Part shown: one piece after another, positions 57,126 to 64,000 of the stretch
How positions within the stretch are numbered: the first letter of the stretch is position 1
Layout of the letters: each line of letters begins with the position of its first letter
Assembly: GCA_963585895.1 (NCBI GenBank)
Contig: CAUZXS010000152.1
Coordinates: 1-64,000 of the forward strand
Direction of reading: 5' to 3'
DNA length: 64,000 nt
Source of the DNA: Sepioteuthis lessoniana
Lineage: Eukaryota; Mollusca; Cephalopoda; Myopsida; Loliginidae
The notes under the pieces: generated by a model
Database searches by the model: none
Seen by the model: the letters and a program-made list of their open reading frames with translations, nothing else
Told to the model about the DNA's origin: nothing
Program-made: the position numbers and the translations under genes

Positions 57126-58785
57126 CTCAGGTTGTTTTTATTTATTTATTCTTAAATCGTTGTTGTATCGGTGTCTGTCAGCGAAATATTTCACTGCGAG
57201 ACGAGGAACATTTTCTATTTCATTTAACGACCCTTCAACACCGTTTTGTTCCTGTTGTAACAGAAATGATGCTTCTAGTTAAAGAAGGATTGAATATCAA
57301 TTGAGTCAAAGTTATATCTCTGTTATATCGAGAATTAAAAAATGCCGTTCATCGCAAATGCAGACCCCAGTATCTCTCAATTGTAACTTTATTCAGAAAA
57401 TTTTAAGCTTATAGCTCTAATAAATATCTTGCTATGATCTGCCGTTGTTTATTTGTCCCCTAGTCATAGTTTTGCCAAAACACAAACAAATAAGAATTTT
57501 ATTTGTAAAAATTAAAAGAACTTTTCATGACCCTTTATTTTTCACAAGCTCAAAACTTTTTTGATCTTTTTTTTCTACAGGGTTCCATAACGCGAAAAGT
57601 TAAGTGTCTTGTGTATTAGGGAATAAGATTCTGAATTTTTTTTTTTATTTTAAAAATTCCATTAAAAAATTTTATAATATAATAAATCTTTTCTTTTCAT
57701 GCATATTAAATATCTGTTTAAAACAAAACTATATTTTTTATTTAACTCTAGATGATTTAAAATAAAAAATAGGGTAACGTGATGAAGAACGCCCCAAGTC
57801 AATTCAACCCTCTTTTCTTTCAAGAGAAAAAAAAGTTTGGCGATGACAGGGTGGGGAGGTACTCAACATATGTAAAAAGTTTGACCTATATTATTTAATC
57901 ACTCTCACAACGAAAACGTCGAAATCTTGTTACCGTCCAACACAATTCATTGTAGTACTTATATTATAAGCTCGAGGGACAACTATGTGAGTGTATTAAT
58001 TTGTATTATTTACTTGATATTTAACTTAACATATTAAAAAAAAAGTCTGAAGTTTTTACATTTTACTGCGACTACCAAAAGGCATTTCTTTTCTCCCCAG
58101 TATTCGACTGTTGTGTTTGTAAGTAAGAAAGTTATTTTAATACTATTTTGTTTTGTTTTGTTTTTTTGACAAAAAAACATGACCCACTTTTTACTTATTA
58201 ATTAGCATTTATTTGGCTTTTGTTGTGGTTCTTTTTATTTTTCCTGTATAAGGTTCTTCGATAATATTTTTTTCACCGACCTAGCACCGGTAAAAAAAAA
58301 AGACCTGTTGGCATTTAGTCCTGCGTTCTACCACTGAGCCCAAAACTGATTTGTATACGAAGTGACGAGATTTTTAGTTTGAATATCAGTTCTTTGTGAT
58401 TTCTTTTTTGTTGTCATACGGATAAGTATGGTATTTAAAAAGTTAATTAAGCCATGTAATATACTTCGCCTGAAGTAATGGTGAGTTAATTAGATTAGCA
58501 GACAGTTGTTACTAAGTTAGATCCTCACTAGGTACCCCTTATTTCTGGCCTTGAACCACATCTATGCTAAGCTTTGTAAATAACTATATACCCTAGTCAC
58601 ATCATAGCATATTGAACAACATTTTTTCAATTCTTTAGTAAACCATATTTTTTTGTTACCATCAACTTTTAAATGTCGTCATGATTGTTTTGGCTCGTCA
58701 GATATTTCCTATATTCTACATAAAATGCCAACTTCAGTAAATATTGATAGATTTTGAGAATAATTGCTGAAACTATATTTGACTA
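57126..58785. other. AT-rich stretch; one tRNA-like half
   Basis: On the minus strand near 58315-58350, GGGCTCAGTGGTAGAACGCA looks like a box A half of a tRNA, with no box B. A second tRNA-family SINE echo near 58500-58560 (TAGATCCTCACTAGGTACCC, CTTGAACCACATCTATGC) is too weak to call. Confidence 0.4.
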
Positions 58786-58787
58786 CC

Positions 58788-59420
58788 ATAGAGCAGTGAT
58801 TTGATTAGAATGAACCTATACGAGTTCGATCCTCGAGCGATACTAAGCGTGTCTTTGTATTCTTGGTATGAGACTAAACTAAATCTGATGGTGAGTCTCC
58901 TGTTCTTCATTGCCATTACGTCCAGGTTTAATCTGACCCCTGCAGTAGTACCTGTTAGGGGTCTTTCATCTATGGATCAAATACACCTGTTAGAAAATCA
59001 ATCGAATTCGATAGGAATACATGATGACATATAACTGTAAATAGTTTTTATTAAGAATAGTTACTTCAAGTTGGAATTGTTAGTGATGTAGTTTCGCGTA
59101 ACTGTGACCAACCAAATGATTATTATTAATTAGAAATAATCACTTGAAAGTATATAATTGTGTTTAAATTATTTGTATTAGGAATACATGATGACATATA
59201 ATTGTAAATTATTTGTATTAAGAACTGTAACTTGAAGATATAATTGTTTCCGAAAGATTTTTAGTTATCTAAAACCATATAACTGTACAAACAAATGATT
59301 ATTATTAAATAGAAATAATCGCTTGAAACTATATGGTTATTTGGTAGGAATACTTGAAACCTTTTCACTGTAGGCAAATTATTTGTATTAGATAGGAATA
59401 CTTGATATCATATGACTGTA
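58788..59420 (+). mobile_element. Composite element with a tRNA-like head
   Basis: 58788-58850 carries box A-like AGAGCAGTGATTTGATTAG and box B ACGAGTTCGATCCTCG. It continues into the composite head core (AAATCTGATGGTGAGTCTCC, CCAGGTTTAATCTGACCCC, TAGTACCTGTTAGGGG) and then irregular 60-80 bp repeats (GGAATAC(A/T)TGAT, ATATAACTGTA) to about 59420. The tail is absent. This copy suggests the composite family can carry a tRNA-type promoter. Confidence 0.6.
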
Positions 59421-59552
59421 AGACACATAAACTACAACACAAAAATGTAAATATGAACGTACAAGAAGCTAAGATGTAAGCATAAAATAACCCCAAACGG
59501 GTTGCATCATAAGTGTGACATTTTGTGTCAAAATTGGTTCAATTCCTTAAAA
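59421..59552. other. Spacer
   Basis: Nothing recognised. Confidence 0.4.
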
Positions 59553-59765
59553 TATAAGTTGGCGACCGTAGTTGAAGGCTCTCCTTTTAATAGCTACTAC
59601 ACCGAGGTATAGGGGTGGGCGTTACTATTTTCCCTGGATTGCTCCACTTTACCCTTGATACGTACCTAATATTGCTGAGTGATAAGCGATGAGGTATCAA
59701 GTACCATTTTTAAAGTCTTTGCAATGACGCGACTTGGGATTGAACTCAGGTCTACCGGACTGTTA
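59553..59765 (-). mobile_element. SINE family B, copy 4 (head truncated)
   Basis: Plus-strand AAGTTGGCGACCGTAGTTGA, AATAGCTACTACACCGAGG, GGATTGCTCCACTTTACCC and TTGGGATTGAACTCAGG. Box A end missing. Confidence 0.85.
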
Positions 59766-61395
59766 TACAACATTGCAACTAGTAACATTTGTCTTTTATC
59801 TGCAAAGGATAACTTTCAAAATAGAATCAATACTAATGACTAAAAATTTCATATGTTATGTTTATTTTTTAACTGTAAACAGGCAAAACGGCACGACATA
59901 GCGGGATTTTTATTAGAGCAATGTTCACACATGTACTTATTTAGAATAGCACAATGGGGAAAAATTACTACAGTAATTTTCAAAAATATTACATAGAAAT
60001 TTATTGCTTACATTTGCAATTCTAATAAGAATAACTTTGTCATTTTCTTTATGAACGTTTATGCAAAAACTAAACAAGATCTAATTTCAAAAGCGGCCAT
60101 ATTGATTTCCCCATCCCTTCCCTAATAATTATGATAAAATCTCTGAAAGAGATATTTTCTTAAAACATGAATTTGGTAGTTAACTCTAATCCTAATTAAT
60201 TCAGCATTTAATAATTAAATATACATTTATATACATTTTTGAACATTACGACAGCCATTTCTTTTTTCAGTGTGCTATTCTGAATATGTACCAACATTTA
60301 AAAATGCACTAATGTAGTGAATAGATCAATTTCCAGATCAATCTGCAAATGAATAATAATTTTATGTACATCATTTAAATTTTTTTTATGTTGCTTAAAT
60401 TTTCGATATTACGGAGAAAAAAAAATGAAATTGAAATGCAAGGTTTTTTTTCCCTTACTTAGCGAATTCTTCACGCATTTCTAAATGAAAGCGAAGCATC
60501 AGTATCATCATGGACTGTTGGGAAGCCTACAAGTTCACGAATCGTCTAGTTACATGCTTATATTAATAAAAATAAAGTTGGTAACAATAATTACTTAAAT
60601 TCTTGCCGTTTATTTATTTCTATAAAATCATTCTCGTAAAATTTTAATTGTAGAAAAGAAGTTTTCTTTATCTTGTGTATTATTAGTAGTTACACTTTCT
60701 TTTCATTTTAATGTTTTCTTCTTTTTTTTGTTTGTTTGTTTGTTTGGTTGGTTATTCTAATCCTAGTACTACGACTAGTAGCCCTATTTTTATTTGTATA
60801 ACAACCATAGTTTTTTTTATTTATTTTTTTTTTTCATTCAAAAAAATATTTTTTCGAAAAAAAAAAAAATTAAAACCCACATTAGTGCTGAAAATGCAAA
60901 TTAGATGACGTAAAGTACCATAAGAAATTTTGATATTCATTACTTAATAAATGCCACAAAAATCACCCAGTTAAGACCCCCAAAATGCCGTCTTTCCATT
61001 ATGACAAACATGAAAAGTGTTTTTTTTTTTTCTTTAATTACTTAAAAATTTCTTTTTGCTTTTCTGTGACCTCCACAGAAATAACCGTTCTTTTTTAAAG
61101 AAGTGGTCCCATGTAGTTTCGTGTCCACAGACGTAACACAGGAATGTCATTCTTCTATTCTAAAATACAAATAGGATTAAATGTAATGTAAGTTTATTAT
61201 ACATTATATTCCAGTGAAATGTTTTTAAGTTCCTGAAACACGTGTTCACATTGAAGAACAGGAAAAAAGGACAAACAAGGTTATGCCTGAATTCTATTGT
61301 CATGTTTGTAGCAACAGGAACATCGTAGTATTAAAACACACTTATATTTTTATTTAAACGTTAATATACTATGTTAGACCTTTAGTACTACTTCT
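59766..61395. other. 1.6-kb AT-rich stretch, nothing recognised
   Basis: Poly-A/T tracts near 60825-60870 and 61020. No shared repeat or coding signal. Confidence 0.5.
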
Positions 61396-61399
61396 TTAT

Positions 61400-61565
61400 G
61401 TTCTTCGTGTATGATACTAAACTGCATCTTGTGGTGAGGCTTCAGTTCTGGAGCACTTGGGAGTGAGTCATTACTTTTAGACCCACTGGACTAGAAAGGT
61501 AGTACCTGTTAGGGTTCCATCTGGGGGTCAAATTGATCTGTTTTCAAATAATTAGCATGAGGAAA
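61400..61565 (+). mobile_element. Composite element head core fragment
   Basis: GATACTAAACTGCATCTTGT, GGTGAGGCTTCAGTTCTGG, GTAGTACCTGTTAGGGTTCC then GGGGGTCAAATTGATCTG. Same core as 58888-58985. Confidence 0.7.
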
Positions 61566-61639
61566 ACTTTATCATATAACCACATGGGAAAAGTTAAGAG
61601 ACTACTCAAAAATGTAAACAGATATGTATAGAATTCTCT

Positions 61640-61960
61640 AATCTAAAATAACTTATAGCTGAGGGGGAAAAGAGGGATTCATGCCTTTCCCAATAGTATT
61701 ATCATGCAGTGTAAAATAAACTGCCTTATCCAGAACTTGAACTTGGCTTGCTGAGTCCATTTCCTCTGATGTGAAGTTCCTGGTAACATAATGGTTTCCT
61801 TCTCATACCATGGTTAGAAAGCATAGTTCACCTTACTAGTTATTCCTTCGTTGGGAGGAGAAAAGATAGATTCATGTCTTTCGCAAAATGGCCTCATCCA
61901 GAACTTGTAATTAGTTTGACATGTCCATTTTTGATAACAATTTCAACTAGCATAGTTCTC
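61640..61960 (-). mobile_element. Two copies of the shared SINE central domain
   Basis: The minus strand reads CTATTGGGAAAGGCATGAAT...CTCAGCTATAAG at 61650-61695 and TGCGAAAGACATGAATCTAT...CTCCC at 61850-61890, each with CTTATCCAGAACTT / CTCATCCAGAACTT on the plus strand beside it. So a SINE part is present in direct duplicate, but no tRNA head was found. Confidence 0.6.
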
Positions 61961-62103
61961 ATAATAATTGATCTTTATATATTTATTTATTAATAACATA
62001 TATCTTGGCAGCATTTTCTTTTTTAAACATGTCCGATTGAATAAGACAGATCCTTCTATTTATTTTATTAATGGTTCATTCAAGTCTTTGAGTTGCCTGA
62101 CAT

Positions 62104-62501
62104 CTGGATGGAATGAATTCTAAAAGACACCATATTTTTCCCCAAGTACTTTGAGCCCCGGCTGGAGCCATCTTCAGGGTAATGAGCTGTTCAAAATGAC
62201 GATGATGAGTCATGCACTTATTCAAAATAAGCTCTTTATATAAAGATTAACAAACCTTCCTTGAAAAATAATCAATTTTACATATAGCAGCCGCGTTCTG
62301 AAATGACTTCTTAACGCTTGGAGATTTCTTCTCTTTTGTAAATTCGCCTCTAACCTGTTCTTCCTACTCTTTAAATAAATGTATATAATTCATTGTGTTT
62401 GTCATTGTAAATTGCCCATTCTTGTGAAGATGACTCCAGCCAAGGCTGAAAGTACTTGGGGGAAAAATATAGCACTTTTTTTTAATCTATTTCATCCAGT
62501 G
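62104..62501. mobile_element. Fold-back element with about 75-bp terminal inverted repeats
   Basis: Left arm 62104-62180 (CTGGATGGAATGAATTCTAA ... CCCCAAGTACTTTGAGCC ... GGCTGGAGCCATCTTCA) and right arm 62425-62501 are inverted copies with a few differences. Each arm carries CTGAAGATG/GTGAAGATGA followed by an AGCC..GGCT stem and (C/G)AAAGTAC, a layout reminiscent of the terminal repeats of Penelope-like elements. The internal 240 bp is non-coding and AT-rich. Confidence 0.75.
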
Positions 62502-63325
62502 GTTAAATGACTCCTTCAAAAACTTGAACAGATCCCTGATAAAGAAGTGAAGTGTCTAATTCAATCAGATAGTTTTTTATATGAATTGGCATATTTTTAG
62601 AGTGACATCAGTTATGCAGAGAACGAGGGAGCATCTGTTGACTGAGATCCTTTCAAATTAGTCCAAAAAAATAAAAAGTAAGGAAGCACAAAAAGATGAA
62701 AACAATGAGAGAATAAATTTGAATAGACAATTGAAAAGGTGAGAAAGGGATTCTGACAAGTGTAAGAACAGTAGGGATGAAAAGATTAAGTAGTGTAGTC
62801 TACCTATTTAATATGTATGAAAAAAAGTCTTGGATATTGGATTTCTACAAGAGGGCTTTTAGAAAAAAAACTAACATGCCTTGTGTTACTATTAGAAAAA
62901 ATATTTCTTTACACAGTAATGAGAGCAAGTCGGGAAACATGAGATTTAAATTTGTTTTGATGGAATATCAACTCTTTATGGATTATTTGATGCTTAAATT
63001 TGATAGATTTCTAAATGTTTCATTGTAATCATAACTATATTTTCAGTGTTCATTGTATTTTAGTTGCCCTCTTTTTATAACCATTTGTTTGCATGCAGTT
63101 TGATAAAAGATATTGAGTATTTGATTTGTAAACAATGTCATTTTCAGTAACTGAATATTTAATATATTCTGCCACTGCAGCAGTGTGAAAAATCCTACAG
63201 CAGCATTTAGTACTTCTTCATTTGAAGCCTCTCTACCCTTTGTTTTGTGAGTGTCCTTAACTTTCTTAGCTACTTGCCAGTAACTATTTCTATTAAATAA
63301 TAATGATTTGTTTATGTAAAATTAA
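62502..63325. other. AT-rich stretch, nothing recognised
   Basis: An 83-codon frame at 62777-63028 has no recognised domain. Nothing shared with other parts of the window. Confidence 0.45.
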
Positions 63326-63329
63326 ATGA

Positions 63330-63715
63330 TCCCATTTGGTTGGGACTGTAGAATAGACTGACTGCATCTCTGCTGAGTGGTAAGATTCTCTCCTCAACGA
63401 GTGTCCTAGATATGACATTAAACCATCTGATGGCCAAGCTCCAGCCCTGGAGCTTTGAGCAATATGGCAGACCCCTTTATTACCATTGATCCCAGGTCCG
63501 CTCTGACCTGGAATGGTAGCATCTGATAGGGTCCTATCTATTGTCAAATACAACAGTTTGACATTTAAACTGTGTGCAAATAAAGGACTTAGATTAAATC
63601 AAATTGTTAGAATTAGAACTCTTTGGCCATTTGACAATGTGTAAACAAATAACTGATGTTTAATTGAATTGTTAGTGATGCATAGTAATATTTAAAACTT
63701 TTATTGTATGTCCAA
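63330..63715 (+). mobile_element. Composite element, copy 3 (head and repeats)
   Basis: Head 63330-63550 (TTTGGTTGGGACTGTAGAAT, GAGTGTCCTAGATATGAC, CATCTGATGGCCAAGCTCC, ATGGTAGCATCTGATAGGGT) and tandem repeats (TAGAACTCTTTGGCCATTT, CAATGTGTAAACAAATAAC). The next entry starts within its repeat part. Confidence 0.8.
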
Positions 63716-63717
63716 AT

Positions 63718-64000
63718 TGATGGCCCAGTCGGCTGGGGCTGCAATCAGTGTCCTGGATATAATATTAAACAATCTGATGGTGAGACTCCAGCTCTCATTT
63801 AGAAATAAGATTATCTCCAAAAATTGACTTACAAATCATATGTATAACCATTTAACTGTATGCAAAAATGATTTCTGGCTCATTTAAAGATGTTATCAAC
63901 TAACTATGCATTTACTAATCATATGTATAAAGAGGATTTAGCATTAAATAACCTACAATGGTTAAAAGGCCATAGAAACCAATCAAACCGAACCAAACAA
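63718..64000 (+). mobile_element. Composite element, copy 4, internally deleted head, full tail
   Basis: TGGCCCAGTCGGCTGGGGCT at 63721 is joined directly to AGTGTCCTGGATATAATATT and CTGATGGTGAGACTCCAGC, then repeats (ATTTACTAATCATATGTATA twice in variant form) and the tail TTTAGCATTAAATAACC and GTTAAAAGGCCATAGAAACC at 63935-63985. The window ends within or just after the tail. Confidence 0.75.

Noticed and set aside
58310..58360. tRNA gene on the minus strand
   Set aside because: Only a box A-like half is present, followed by a poly-T without box B.

Overview
The window is eukaryotic and looks like animal, most likely mollusc (probably coleoid cephalopod), repeat-dense intergenic or intronic DNA. 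The reasons are AT-rich sequence, long TA, CA, GA and GATA microsatellites, several tRNA-derived SINE families, mariner, Ty3/Gypsy, Penelope-like and non-LTR retroelement relics, and no bacterial-type operons. I could not identify any host protein exon. Almost every open frame I examined is either a transposon relic or chance translation of simple repeats. The cephalopod guess rests on the resemblance of the SINE tails and LINE C-termini to what I remember of such genomes and is not proven.

Layout. 1-4.9 kb: two SINE families, a Penelope-like reverse transcriptase fragment split by a SINE with a 19-bp target duplication, microsatellites, a composite SINE-like element and an LTR-like block carrying a dense array of perfect hairpins. 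4.9-6.1 kb: a decayed mariner transposase whose catalytic region is triplicated in tandem (period 109). 7.1-10.7 kb: a CA-rich minisatellite, more SINEs, two LINE fragments and a Penelope-type hammerhead-like motif. 11.64-34.41 kb: a single 22.8-kb tandem array of two related monomers (46 and 40 bp), with higher-order repeats of about 1.03, 2.86 and 2.71 kb. 34.5-35.6 kb: a LINE 3' end followed by an inverted copy of itself. 35.6-41.7 kb: a minus-strand Ty3/Gypsy wreck (gag with zinc knuckle, RT, RNase H, integrase) into which two solo LTRs, a SINE and a MITE have been inserted. 42.1-48.5 kb: a minisatellite, a second MITE, a third solo LTR of the same family, a 264-bp tandem duplication, a complete composite element and another LTR-like block. 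48.9-52.2 kb: a cluster of SINEs and a mariner C-terminus. 52-64 kb: mostly AT-rich DNA with scattered SINEs, a long-TIR fold-back element and two more composite elements at the right edge.

How the parts relate. At least three element families (tRNA-headed SINE-C, tRNA-headed SINE-F and the composite element) share modules: SINE-C and SINE-F share a central domain, and SINE-C shares its 3' tail with the composite element. This is what is expected if one LINE machinery mobilises them all. Target duplications and nesting give a relative insertion order. The strongest candidates for something undescribed are the two-monomer satellite, the hairpin array at 3.7-4.1 kb and the composite head/tandem-repeat/tail element.
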